Positions 1-8,154 are shown, numbered from the stretch's first letter. The stretch: DNA of 39,571 nt from an uncultured Ruminococcus sp. (GCA_934476515.1 CAKSNZ010000019.1:1-39571); one strand, 5' to 3'. Numbers and translations are program-made. Notes: generated by a model not told the origin, from the sequence alone.

Positions 1-85
1 ATGTTGAGAATTTCTTCTGTGCTTCTCTAACCTGTGCTAGTTTTGCTTCTAGTGCTTCTACTGAATCTACAATATTGTTAGCCAT
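1..85 (-). CDS. adhE: Aldehyde-alcohol dehydrogenase AdhE, N-terminal fragment (cut by window edge)
   Basis: Only the first 28 codons lie in the window. The peptide begins MANNIVDSVEALEAKL and continues with VREAQKKFST, which resembles the N-terminus of the acetaldehyde-CoA dehydrogenase half of bifunctional AdhE proteins (acetyl-CoA to acetaldehyde to ethanol, regenerating NAD+). The ATG at 85 follows AAGGAG with eight bases between. The identification rests on a short peptide, but it is supported independently by a near-consensus Rex operator over the promoter, since adhE is a classic target of the NADH sensor Rex in Clostridia. A stand-alone acylating aldehyde dehydrogenase is the alternative. 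Confidence 0.6.
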   Translation of the reverse strand, partial: MANNIVDSVEALEAKLAQVREAQKKFST

Positions 86-109
86 AGATTATAACTCCTT
101 TTTTAAGTT

Positions 110-146
110 CTGTTAAAATTTTAACAAATATTTTGTCGGTTGTAAA
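110..146 (-). promoter_or_regulatory. adhE promoter with Rex operator
   Basis: On the minus strand TTTACA (146-141) and TAAAAT (123-118) are separated by 17 bases. The -10 lies inside the perfect 16-bp palindrome TGTTAAAATTTTAACA (111-126). With its flanks, read on the plus strand, this is CTGTTAAAATTTTAACAA, one base from the Rex consensus TTGTTAANNNNTTAACAA. Binding here would block RNA polymerase, so repression at low NADH/NAD+ is inferred. Confidence 0.7.
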
Positions 147-480
147 TACTATATTTTATTTTCCCTATTTTACACAATAGAAATTGTTTTTAAAAGTCTA
201 AAGTTAGATATTATGCTCCCTATTTTTCCTATTATTTTACATACTGTTTCTTTTAATTTTACATAAGAGAATTATGGGCATTTTTGCAGTTTATTTTGTA
301 AAGTATTATATCTATATAAACGACAATTACAACACATATTAAAATAATTATTTTACAAATTTATAAACAAAACAAAATCTCATAGATATCACACTTTTTA
401 ACGGGCGAACACTGTTCGCCCCTACGACTGTGAGCCATAAAATTATATAGAATTTTGTAATCAATATATTTCCGCAAAAG
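147..480. other. AT-rich intergenic region with one short palindromic repeat
   Basis: No open frame with a ribosome binding site was found. The only structured element is the GGGCGAACA-C-TGTTCGCCC palindrome at 403-421, listed separately. The rest is AT-rich spacer between the adhE promoter and the mntP terminator. Confidence 0.6.
403..421. repeat. Palindromic repeat, GGGCGAACA/TGTTCGCCC
   Basis: A perfect 9-bp inverted repeat with a one-base loop, followed by CCTAC. The same outer sequences recur at 7629-7652 and 7953-8040, so this appears to be a minimal copy of a dispersed hairpin repeat family. It is not followed by a U-run on either strand and does not look like a terminator. Confidence 0.6.
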
Positions 481-511
481 AAAAATAAGCCCTATGAAAG
501 GCTTATTTTAA
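481..511 (-). terminator. Rho-independent terminator after mntP
   Basis: A 10-bp stem AAAATAAGCC/GGCTTATTTT with an 8-base loop lies just past the mntP stop codon, with a T-rich tail on the minus strand. Confidence 0.75.
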
Positions 512-516
512 TTCTT

Positions 517-1107
517 TTAAATAATATTAAAATGTTCTAGTAAAATCTTGATACCAAGACAAATAAGGATAATACCACCGGCGAGTTCTGCTTTGTTCTT
601 ATACTTTAGACCGAAGATATTGCCAATCTTCACGCCAATACATGAAATTATAAATGTTGTAATACCAATAATAATTGATGCTATAGTTGTATTTAAGAAA
701 TCTCCAAGCATTGAAGAAATATTAACATCAACGCAAGCAAAGGTAACTCCTACTGCTAAAGCATCAATGCTGGTAGCAATAGCCATTGTAAACATAATCT
801 TTACACCTAAGCTATCGTTAGCCTTTTCTTCTTCCTTAGAAAGTGACTCCTTAATCATATTACCACCGATTAAAGAAAGCAAAACAAACGCTATCCAAGG
901 TGTGATACTTGTAATGTAGCCTGTAAAACCGGCACCTAAAAGGTAACCAATCATAGGCATCAAAAACTGAAAGCCCCCAAACCACAGACCACATACTGCC
1001 ATTGTCTTAAAATTAATCTTAGGAATTGCCAAGCCCTTACATACAGAAACTGCAAATGCGTCCATTGAAAGCCCTACTGCCAATAAGATAACTTCAACTA
1101 AACTCAT
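517..1107 (-). CDS. mntP: Manganese efflux pump MntP
   Basis: This is a 196-residue, highly hydrophobic protein of the MntP (DUF204) family, which exports Mn2+ across the cytoplasmic membrane. About six membrane helices are visible. The family's internal duplication shows as GLSMDAFAVSVCKGL near residues 13-27 and ATSIDALAVGVTF near 111-123, each with the conserved membrane aspartate. Length matches the family. The gene is separated from the upstream operon by a hairpin at 1150-1191 and ends at its own terminator. In many Firmicutes mntP is preceded by a yybP-ykoY Mn riboswitch; the 120-bp leader here is too short and shows no such fold. Confidence 0.93.
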   Translation of the reverse strand: MSLVEVILLAVGLSMDAFAVSVCKGLAIPKINFKTMAVCGLWFGGFQFLMPMIGYLLGAGFTGYITSITPWIAFVLLSLIGGNMIKESLSKEEEKANDSLGVKIMFTMAIATSIDALAVGVTFACVDVNISSMLGDFLNTTIASIIIGITTFIISCIGVKIGNIFGLKYKNKAELAGGIILICLGIKILLEHFNII

Positions 1108-1149
1108 AATAATTCTCTTTTCTTTGAACTCTGCTCTCTATAATACAAT

Positions 1150-1191
1150 AAAGGAAGATATTTGTAAACACTTTAGTAAATATCTTCCTTT
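1150..1191 (-). terminator. Terminator of the fabF-ligase-thioesterase operon
   Basis: A 14-bp perfect stem AAAGGAAGATATTT/AAATATCTTCCTTT with a 14-base loop sits 40 bp past the thioesterase stop. The T-run on the minus strand is short, so some readthrough into mntP is possible. Confidence 0.7.
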
Positions 1192-1230
1192 TATATATTC
1201 ATATGAAATTTTATTTAAAGAAATGAATTA

Positions 1231-1650
1231 TTATTCTTCAACTGCACTCATAAATTTGTTATAAATTTCCGGGCTAATTCTCTTAATAGAAATCGGTTTA
1301 TGATTTTCATTTACAACACAATGGGTTGAGTGACCTGTACAAGCCAATGAATTGTCTGAAGTAAAACGAATTTCATAATCAAACTTCTGCTTTACACCAT
1401 TAAAATAAGTCATCTTAATATAAACTGCAAATTCATCTGAACAACCCAGTGACTTATGGTACTTAGCATAAACATCAACAACAGGAATAATCATATTTTG
1501 TCGTTCCATTTCAATTAAGTCACAACCGAGTTGCTCCATTGCATATATTCTGGCTTCTTCAAAATAGCGAATATAATTAGAATGATGGACAATAGACATT
1601 CTGTCAGTTTCATAATAATTAACTTTGCGAATATATGGTTTAAATTTCAC
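1231..1650 (-). CDS. Hotdog-fold acyl-CoA thioesterase (4HBT/YbgC-like)
   Basis: This 139-residue protein fits the 4-hydroxybenzoyl-CoA thioesterase family. The N-terminal stretch YETDRMSIVHHSNYIRYFEEAR matches the family active-site segment (D-x-M-x-x-V-x-x-x-x-Y, with the helix that follows). It would hydrolyse an acyl-CoA or acyl-ACP in the cytoplasm. Its Shine-Dalgarno AAGGAAG lies inside the last codons of the acyl-CoA ligase gene, four bases separate the two frames, and translational coupling is likely. As last gene of the cassette it probably releases a product or rescues stalled CoA intermediates; the substrate is unknown. Confidence 0.85.
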   Translation of the reverse strand: MKFKPYIRKVNYYETDRMSIVHHSNYIRYFEEARIYAMEQLGCDLIEMERQNMIIPVVDVYAKYHKSLGCSDEFAVYIKMTYFNGVKQKFDYEIRFTSDNSLACTGHSTHCVVNENHKPISIKRISPEIYNKFMSAVEE

Positions 1651-1654
1651 AAAA

Positions 1655-3316
1655 TCACTTCCTTAATAATAATCCTGCTTCAAAGTCTTTCTTAGCTTGT
1701 TCTTTAACCTTATAATGTTGTTTCTTACCTGTAGCAGTATGTGGTAGTTCATCAACAAAGCGATAATATCTTGGACATTTGTACTTTGATAGATTTGGGT
1801 GTTTATCACAATAATCAATCATTTCCTTGACTGTAATTGACTTATCCTCAGGGATAATATAAGCAACAAGCACTTCGCCTCTTGTTTTGTCAGGTACAGA
1901 AGTAACAATACTTTCCTGAACCTTAGGGTGCATATTTAGTACTTCTTCAATCTGTGGTGGATAAATATTTTCACCACTACAGATAATCATATCATCCTTA
2001 CGACCTGCAATAGTTACAAATTCTTTGTCATCCCAAGTAGCAAGGTCACCTGTATATAGATATCCCTTATAGTACTTTTCTTTTGTAACTTTAGGGTTAT
2101 CAAAGTAGCACATAGTTGACTTTGATGGTGACTTGATGATAACTTCACCAACCTCTTTACCGTCTTTAGCTACAAAGTCATTAGGTTCAGCTTTTTTGTC
2201 TTCATAAGCCTTAACAACTCTAACATCATCATCAGTACATGAACGACCTGCTGAACCTGACATTTCAGGTAAATCATATGGTCTAAGGAATGTATTCCAG
2301 AATGTTTCTGTTGTACCGTAACCGTTGAAAATATTTGGTGTTAAAGTTTCTTGGAAACGGATACACTGAGCCTTTTCAAGTGGTGAGCCCATTGTAACAA
2401 TACCCTTGATTTTTGATAAATCTACAGGGTGCTTTTCTTGACGAGTTGCAAGAGAAGTTAGAACTGCCGGTACACCAATAAGGAAAGTTACACCATACTT
2501 TTCAGCATAAGTTAGACAAACTCTAGGGTTATAATTACGCAAAATTACAACTGAACCACCGGCATAAAATGTTGGTGTAAGTCCACCTGAATGTAATCCA
2601 CCTCTATGGAACCAAGGTGTCATATTCATAGTAACATCTGTTGGATTTAGTGGGAAATGCATAATAACATCATGAGCAGAAAGTACTTCGTTAATGTTAT
2701 TTAGTGGTACACCCTTTGGCAGTGAAGTTGTACCGGAAGTAAACAGTCTTGTAACTTCATCATAAATATGAGGCTGAAAGTCAACTTCAGGGTCAGTATC
2801 AGGTGCATCCTTCATAAAGTCTTCAAAACGGATATGTCCCTTTGGTAAAGTTTCGCACTTATTATCATAGTCAACCATTAGCACAATTTCAGGCTTTTCA
2901 ACGCAAAGTGCCAATGCTTGTTTCATTTCGTGCATATACTCATAATCATAAATAAACACCTTAGGCTTATTGTGATTAATAAGCAATGAAGTTTCACCTG
3001 CTGCTAAGTTAAAGTTAGCAGGACAGTTAATAGCACCAATCTTCTGTGGTGCAATATATGAAAGTGCAAACTGTGGTGAATTTGGAAGTAGATAAAGTAT
3101 AGTATCGTTCTTCTTCACACCACTTGCTTTTAGTGCATTTGCAAAACGGTTTGCATCTTTGTTAAGTTCTTCATAAGACCAGGTTTGTTCCTTTTGAGGA
3201 TCTACCATTGCAGTTTTGTAACCAAATCGGCGAACATTTCGCATAAAGCCATTTAGCCATGTAAATTCATGTTCAAATGTGTCCTTAAACATTGTAATAT
3301 CATAAGTATAACTCAT
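1655..3316 (-). CDS. AMP-forming acyl-CoA ligase (ANL superfamily)
   Basis: This is a 553-residue acyl/aryl-CoA synthetase that adenylates a carboxylate and transfers it to CoA. The phosphate-binding motif is TSGTTSLPKG near residue 193 (usual form SGTTGLPKG). The hinge and C-terminal motifs are YTGDLATWD, GRKDDMIICSGENIYP and HTATGKKQHYK, where the last lysine should catalyse adenylation. It lies 52 bp after the ketosynthase gene and is coupled to the thioesterase. The motifs favour a medium- or long-chain fatty acid or aryl acid; the sequence does not fix the substrate. Confidence 0.9.
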   Translation of the reverse strand: MSYTYDITMFKDTFEHEFTWLNGFMRNVRRFGYKTAMVDPQKEQTWSYEELNKDANRFANALKASGVKKNDTILYLLPNSPQFALSYIAPQKIGAINCPANFNLAAGETSLLINHNKPKVFIYDYEYMHEMKQALALCVEKPEIVLMVDYDNKCETLPKGHIRFEDFMKDAPDTDPEVDFQPHIYDEVTRLFTSGTTSLPKGVPLNNINEVLSAHDVIMHFPLNPTDVTMNMTPWFHRGGLHSGGLTPTFYAGGSVVILRNYNPRVCLTYAEKYGVTFLIGVPAVLTSLATRQEKHPVDLSKIKGIVTMGSPLEKAQCIRFQETLTPNIFNGYGTTETFWNTFLRPYDLPEMSGSAGRSCTDDDVRVVKAYEDKKAEPNDFVAKDGKEVGEVIIKSPSKSTMCYFDNPKVTKEKYYKGYLYTGDLATWDDKEFVTIAGRKDDMIICSGENIYPPQIEEVLNMHPKVQESIVTSVPDKTRGEVLVAYIIPEDKSITVKEMIDYCDKHPNLSKYKCPRYYRFVDELPHTATGKKQHYKVKEQAKKDFEAGLLLRK

Positions 3317-3368
3317 AAAATAACCTCTATCTTTTTATTATGGAACAAACCTTTAGGGTTAGTCCACT

Positions 3369-4592
3369 TTATTTATTATATTTACCAACAATTACACTAC
3401 TATTCTGACCACCAAAACCAAGAGAGTTGCTCATTGCAAAATCAATATCTTTCTTTAGTGGTTCATCCTTAACAAGGTTAAGGTCGATTTCTTCATCAAC
3501 TTCATGTAGGTTAAGAGTATGAGGAATAACACCATCAGTCACTGCCTTGATACAAGTGATACATTCAGTAATACCACCTGCACCCATCATATGACCTGTT
3601 GCACCCTTTGTTGAAGAAACATAAGGCTTATAGTCACCGAATACTGAGTTGATTGCTATACCTTCAACAACATCACCTTTGTGTGTTGCAGTACCATGAG
3701 CGTTAATGTAACCAATTTGGTCAGAATTAATACCGGCTTCTTCAATAGCCAGTTTCATTGCTCTAATTGCACCGTCACCTTCCGGATGAGGAGCAGTAAT
3801 ATGATAAGCGTCACTTGTGTTGCCACAGCCTTTTAGTTCGCAGATAATATTTGCACCACGAGCAAGAGCATGTTCTTCTGTTTCCAGCACAAGTGCACCA
3901 CCACCTTCGCCAATTACGAAACCATCTCTGGTAACATCAAATGGACGAGAAGCAGTTTGTGGATTTTCGTTATTCTTAGAAAGTGCCTTTGCGTTAGCTA
4001 ATGAGTAGATAACGATTGGACATAGTGCACTTTCTGCACCTACTGCTATCATTGTATCAGCCTTACCGGCTTGCATTAACATTGCAGCAGTATAAATTGC
4101 ATCACCGCCTGATGAACAAGCAGTATTAATAGTAAATGATGGGCCTTGAATATTGTGCATAATTGCAATATGTGTAGCAGCAACATTACCTAGAATTTTC
4201 GGAATAAATCTAGGACCGACCTTTTTATGAGAAGCACCTGTCAGTGCTTCTTGAGTATAAGCAGTTGTTGCAATACCGTTTAGAGCAGTACCCATAACGA
4301 TACCTGTTCTTGTTGGGTCAATCTTTACTTCACTCATTTTTAGAGCTTCTTCTGCTGCAATATAAGCATACTGCATAAATGGGTCTGTTTGTCTTAGAAT
4401 TTGCTTAGGAATATAATCTGCTGGATTAAGATTCTTGATTTCTCCGGCAAACTGAACTGCTAGTTCTGATGGGTCAAAAGAAGTGATTCTATCAATACCA
4501 CTTTTGCCATCTAGCAGATTTTTCCAATATTCATCTACACCAATGCCTATTGGTGTAACTGCACCCATACCTGTAATTACAATTTTCTTCAT
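3369..4592 (-). CDS. Beta-ketoacyl-ACP synthase II-like (FabF family), divergent
   Basis: A 407-residue condensing enzyme. The KAS II Cys-His-His triad is present: C159 in NTACSSGGDA, H299 in NAHGTATHKGD and H334 in STKGATGHMMGAGG. Around both histidines the sequence departs from housekeeping FabF (usually HGTSTPYND and TKSMTGHLLGA), and no fabD, fabG, acpP or accB is adjacent. It instead heads a cassette with an acyl-CoA ligase and a thioesterase, opposite a LysR regulator. It should catalyse decarboxylative condensation of malonyl-ACP with an acyl chain. A role in a specialised acyl or polyketide-like product is inference; it may also be the genome's only FabF. Confidence 0.85.
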   Translation of the reverse strand: MKKIVITGMGAVTPIGIGVDEYWKNLLDGKSGIDRITSFDPSELAVQFAGEIKNLNPADYIPKQILRQTDPFMQYAYIAAEEALKMSEVKIDPTRTGIVMGTALNGIATTAYTQEALTGASHKKVGPRFIPKILGNVAATHIAIMHNIQGPSFTINTACSSGGDAIYTAAMLMQAGKADTMIAVGAESALCPIVIYSLANAKALSKNNENPQTASRPFDVTRDGFVIGEGGGALVLETEEHALARGANIICELKGCGNTSDAYHITAPHPEGDGAIRAMKLAIEEAGINSDQIGYINAHGTATHKGDVVEGIAINSVFGDYKPYVSSTKGATGHMMGAGGITECITCIKAVTDGVIPHTLNLHEVDEEIDLNLVKDEPLKKDIDFAMSNSLGFGGQNSSVIVGKYNK

Positions 4593-4760
4593 TTTGTGAA
4601 AGTCCTTTCAATACGCGTATATATTTTAGTGTGCGTCCACACTAAAGCAAGAATAAATAAAACCATTAATGTTCTTTTAACTTACAATAAGAATTATATC
4701 AAAGTAAGAAAAATTTAGCAATAAGCTATATAATGCTGAATATCTATAATCAACATTAGT

Positions 4761-4779
4761 TTATGCATATATTGCATAA
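4761..4779. promoter_or_regulatory. Putative LysR operator
   Basis: TTATGCA-TATAT-TGCATAA is a perfect 7-bp inverted repeat with a 5-bp spacer and contains the T-N11-A pattern of LysR-type regulators. It lies between the divergent fabF-like and lysR-like genes, where such proteins normally bind to control both directions. Confidence 0.65.
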
Positions 4780-4859
4780 AAAATAATTATATTTCTTATT
4801 AAGAATTATAATATACTTTTCTAATGATATTCTTTAATAAATAATAGGTGGTGAGCTTT

Positions 4860-5750
4860 ATGGATATAAATTTAATTAAATATTTTGTTTCTGTTGCACA
4901 GAATTTAAATTTCTCAGAGACTGCAAGGCAGAACTTTGTTTCTCAAAGTACAGTTTCAAGAGGTATCAAAGAAATGGAAAAGGAACTTGGTGCATCTCTA
5001 TTTTCTCGAACAAAGAGAAATGTTGTACTGACTCCTGAGGGAAAAGCACTTCTCCCCTATGCAATGGAAATTATTGAAAACCTTAACTCTGCAACATTTA
5101 TAATAGATAAGCTACAGAAGGGTATTGACGGTAAACTTACTGTAGGTTATGACGAAACAAGTGGACCTTATATTAGTAAATACCTACAAGGTTTTGTTTC
5201 TAAGTATCCTGACATTACAGTTGACATTAAGAAAATTCAGGTTAGTGAGGAAATTTTGGCACTTGATAACAATGAATATGACATTGTATTTATGCTTAGA
5301 GATATGATGCCTGATTCTCCGGATATTGACCATCTTGATGCTTATGATGACACACTTTCTGTTATTAGCAAAAAAGGATTACTAGCCGGTGGTGGAATTG
5401 ACTTTGACCAACTTCATCAACAAAATATTGTTTTGCTTTCCGAGGTCATCAGTCCTATTCTTTATATGGAAATTTTGGACTTATTCAGAACCTACAACAT
5501 TATTCCTAACATAGTAAACAGATATGATGATGCTCGTTCAGTAGTTACTGCAGTATCAGCCGGAATCGGTATTTCTATTTTGCCTACTTCACTATGTAGA
5601 GCAATGTTCAACAGTCAATTTGAAATTCATAGAATTAAGGGTATTGACACTTCAATTTCCTACATTATGACTTGGAATAAAGCTATGCGTAATCCCGGTA
5701 TTAAGTTGTTTCTTAAAGAGGCAAATAAGGTTAATGTTGAGGATGTTTAA
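4860..5750 (+). CDS. LysR-family transcriptional regulator
   Basis: This is a 296-residue protein with the LysR N-terminal winged helix: MDINLIKYFVSVAQNLNFSE, then ARQNFVSQSTVSRGIKEMEK and LGASLFSR, followed by a periplasmic-binding-like effector domain from about residue 90. The ATG at 4860 is chosen because AGGTGG at 4846-4851 is a good Shine-Dalgarno for it; the upstream in-frame GTG at 4848 overlaps that sequence. The gene diverges from the ketosynthase cassette and is its likely regulator through the palindrome at 4761-4779. The effector is unknown; an acyl-CoA or malonyl-CoA signal would fit the neighbours. Confidence 0.9.
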   Translation: MDINLIKYFVSVAQNLNFSETARQNFVSQSTVSRGIKEMEKELGASLFSRTKRNVVLTPEGKALLPYAMEIIENLNSATFIIDKLQKGIDGKLTVGYDETSGPYISKYLQGFVSKYPDITVDIKKIQVSEEILALDNNEYDIVFMLRDMMPDSPDIDHLDAYDDTLSVISKKGLLAGGGIDFDQLHQQNIVLLSEVISPILYMEILDLFRTYNIIPNIVNRYDDARSVVTAVSAGIGISILPTSLCRAMFNSQFEIHRIKGIDTSISYIMTWNKAMRNPGIKLFLKEANKVNVEDV

Positions 5751-5805
5751 ATTTTGATTGTTATTACCTATTCATAAATCAAAGTTTATTATATTTATCA
5801 CAGTA

Positions 5806-5847
5806 AAAAAGCTCTGTACTAACTATTAAAGTTAGACAGAGCTTTTT
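5806..5847. terminator. Bidirectional terminator between lysR and the TrpXYZ-like operon
   Basis: GCTCTGT(A)CTAAC pairs with GTTAGACAGAGC around a 7-base loop, flanked by A5/T5 runs on both sides, so it can end transcription from either strand. Confidence 0.85.
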
Positions 5848-5870
5848 GTTATTTTATTAAAAATTAAAAA

Positions 5871-6665
5871 TTATGAGAATAGAATTCTATCATTATCAAG
5901 GGCTTCTCTTTTCTTCATACTATACATTTGAAGAAGGTCATCCCTATTCATATTCTTTCTTTCGTTATATGGAATATCAAGAATAATCTCACCACTGTCC
6001 ATCATAATTGTACGATTACCTGTGGTAAGTGCTTGATTTAGGTTATGGGTAATCATCATTGTAGTAATATTATTTTCTGCAACAATTTGCTTAGTGATTT
6101 CCATAACTTTCTCAGCAGTTGCCGGATCTAAGGCAGCAGTATGTTCATCAAGTAACAGAAGTTTTGGAACTGCAAGTGTACACATTAGTAGTGTTACAAC
6201 TTGTCTTTGACCACCTGAAAGAAGTCCTACTTTATTCTTTAGTCTATCTTCAAGACCCATATTGTATCTTGCAAGTTGTTCTTTAAAGAATTTTCTCATT
6301 TTGTCATTTACTGCTGACTGAAAAATTCTTCTTCTGCCTTTGCTATATGCAAGAGCTAGGTTTTCTTCAATAGTCATATCAGGTGCAGTACCCTTCATAG
6401 TATCCTGAAACACTCTGCCGATTACTCTTGCTCTCTTATGTTCTTTCTTATAAGTAATATCTTCATTGTCAAGAATAATCTTGCCACTGTCACATAGGAA
6501 AGAACCACAAACAGCATTAAAAAGTGTACTTTTACCTGCACCGTTACTACCTACGATTGTAACAAAGTCACCCTTATCTAAATGAAGTGAAAGGTTGTTA
6601 AGGGCAGTATGTTCATTTACTGTACCCTTAGAAAAAACTTTAGTAACATTATTTACATCAAGCAT
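5871..6665 (-). CDS. ABC transporter ATPase (TrpZ-like)
   Basis: A 264-residue nucleotide-binding protein: Walker A GSNGAGKST, ABC signature LLSGGQRQ, Walker B LLLLDEHTAALD, H-loop MMITHN. The ATG at 6665 is chosen because GGAGGTGG stands just upstream; a longer in-frame extension to 6701 lies inside the permease gene and has no binding site. It overlaps the permease stop by 8 bp. With the LivH-like permease and the PF04392-type binding lipoprotein it matches the three-gene layout known as TrpXYZ, predicted from T-box regulons to import tryptophan. The Trp-specifier T-box upstream supports that assignment here. Confidence 0.85.
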   Translation of the reverse strand: MLDVNNVTKVFSKGTVNEHTALNNLSLHLDKGDFVTIVGSNGAGKSTLFNAVCGSFLCDSGKIILDNEDITYKKEHKRARVIGRVFQDTMKGTAPDMTIEENLALAYSKGRRRIFQSAVNDKMRKFFKEQLARYNMGLEDRLKNKVGLLSGGQRQVVTLLMCTLAVPKLLLLDEHTAALDPATAEKVMEITKQIVAENNITTMMITHNLNQALTTGNRTIMMDSGEIILDIPYNERKNMNRDDLLQMYSMKKREALDNDRILFS

Positions 6666-7581
6666 TTCTTCCACCTCCGTGTTTAATCTTAAATCTGGCA
6701 ATATAATACTTAAATGCCGGAATAGAAAGTGCTACTGCAACAATAATAGCAGTAATTAGTCTGATAACCTGGGCAGTAAAGATACCGGAATTAATTACCC
6801 AAGTAATGATAAATCTGTAGATAACTGAACCTACAATTGCAGAGATAAGACCAAGAGTAACGCCACGCTTACCCATAATAGCTTCACCGATAATTACTGA
6901 TGCCAAACCAACAACAAGGATACCGTTACCGGAAGAAATATCTGCATAACCTTGATACTGAGCAATAAAACTACCACTAAGTGCGATTAGTCCGTTAGCT
7001 AACATTAGTGCAACAATCTTGCTAACATCAACATTAATAGAAGATGCTCTAACCATATCTTCATTATTACCTGTTGCTCTTAGGCATAGACCAAAGTGTG
7101 TTCTAAAGAACCAAATCATAACAAGTACACAAACAACTACTGCAACAAATGAAAGAATCATCTTTGCATTATGTCTGCCAAAAATATCAAGACCAATATT
7201 ATCAAATAAATTATCAACTGATGTGAATACTCTTGAGTCCTTTGGAATATTTACATTTGGTGAACCAAGTATCATAAGGTTTACGCTATATAGTCCACAC
7301 ATTGAAATAATACCGGCTAAGATAGGGTGTATTCTCATCTTTGTCTGTAAAAATCCTGTTACAAAACCTGCACAACAACCGGCTAAGAAAGCAAGTAAAA
7401 TGCCTAGCCAAGAGTGGTTCTCATTTGCTACAACTGCTGATACTGCTAAACCTAAGGTAAAGCTACCCTCTGTTGTAAGGTCAGGAACATTCATTATTCT
7501 AAATGATATGTAAAGTCCAAGAGCCATAATTCCGTAAATGAAACCCAGCTCAAGTCCTCCCAAAATAACATTAAGGCTCAT
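6658..7581 (-). CDS. ABC transporter permease (TrpY-like, BPD_transp_2 family)
   Basis: This 307-residue protein with about 8-9 hydrophobic segments belongs to the LivH/RbsC-type permease family. The start LGGLELGFIYGIMALGLYIS and the EAIMGKRG segment, which resembles the coupling region, are typical of the family. It forms the membrane channel for the ATPase encoded downstream and for the lipoprotein at 8155-9147. Its Shine-Dalgarno AAGGGG is modest. It is separated from the binding-protein gene by 573 bp of hairpin repeats rather than the usual few bases, so it may depend on readthrough or on an internal promoter. Confidence 0.85.
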   Translation of the reverse strand: MSLNVILGGLELGFIYGIMALGLYISFRIMNVPDLTTEGSFTLGLAVSAVVANENHSWLGILLAFLAGCCAGFVTGFLQTKMRIHPILAGIISMCGLYSVNLMILGSPNVNIPKDSRVFTSVDNLFDNIGLDIFGRHNAKMILSFVAVVVCVLVMIWFFRTHFGLCLRATGNNEDMVRASSINVDVSKIVALMLANGLIALSGSFIAQYQGYADISSGNGILVVGLASVIIGEAIMGKRGVTLGLISAIVGSVIYRFIITWVINSGIFTAQVIRLITAIIVAVALSIPAFKYYIARFKIKHGGGRNA

Positions 7582-8154
7582 AAATAACCCCTTGTACTTC
7601 TAAATTTCTTTTGTGTTTTTATTTTTAGGACGAATATAAATTTCGCCCCTACATTGTTTTATCTATCGGATTAATCTTAGATAAACTAAAGATTGTACCA
7701 AAACAATCCCTCCGTCACCTTTGGTGACACCTCCCTTTACACAAGGGAGACTGGTAAGTTTGTTCTAATCTTAGGAATCCACATAGGAAAAAGTTTAAAT
7801 TTATCCTATTTTCCCTCCTTCCGACAAATTAGTTTCATTTAGATGGAACTAATTTCCCACCTCCCTCGTCTGAGGGAGGCTTTGTTAGTTTGTACTTAAT
7901 TTAAGTTTCGCTAACAAATGAAAGATTGTAATAAATTAATAGTCTGTTTTCTTACGGGCGAACAATTAAGTGAACATCAAAGAAAACGAGCCATAGGCGA
8001 AGTTTGATTTGCTAATGTGAACTTTTGTAGTTGCCCCTACATTGTTTTATCTATCGGATTAATCTTAGATAAACTAAAGATTGTACCAAGACAATCCCTC
8101 CGTCACCTTTGGTGACACCTCCCTTTACACAAGGGAGGCTATAAAATTTAAAAA
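7582..8154. repeat. Block of hairpin (MITE/REP-like) repeats interrupting the operon
   Basis: This intergenic block has no gene. It contains two 105-bp direct copies differing at one base (7645-7749 and 8033-8137), each with inner inverted repeats GTCACC-TTT-GGTGAC and CTCCCTT/AAGGGAG. Between them lie AATTAGTT/AACTAATT (7827-7854), CCTCCCTC-GTCT-GAGGGAGG (7860-7879) and a GGGCGAACA-type element (7953-8040). The design resembles nonautonomous hairpin repeats that are common in gut Clostridia; no transposase is present. Confidence 0.8.

Noticed and set aside
86..480. AT-rich stretch considered as a replication origin
   Set aside because: No cluster of DnaA boxes and no dnaA, dnaN or rpmH neighbours.
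548..919. A 123-codon open frame antisense to mntP
   Set aside because: It lies wholly within mntP on the other strand, has no ribosome binding site, and its translation has no recognisable fold; mntP's codons explain it.
1108..1149. yybP-ykoY manganese riboswitch expected before mntP
   Set aside because: The region between the upstream terminator and the mntP start is too short and shows no matching fold.
7019..7513. A 164-codon open frame antisense to the ABC permease
   Set aside because: It is a mirror of the hydrophobic codon pattern of the permease, with no start context.
7645..8137. Two direct repeats considered as a CRISPR array
   Set aside because: The units are 105 bp, there are only two, the distance between them is 283 bp and they contain strong internal palindromes. 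They are hairpin repeats, not CRISPR repeats.
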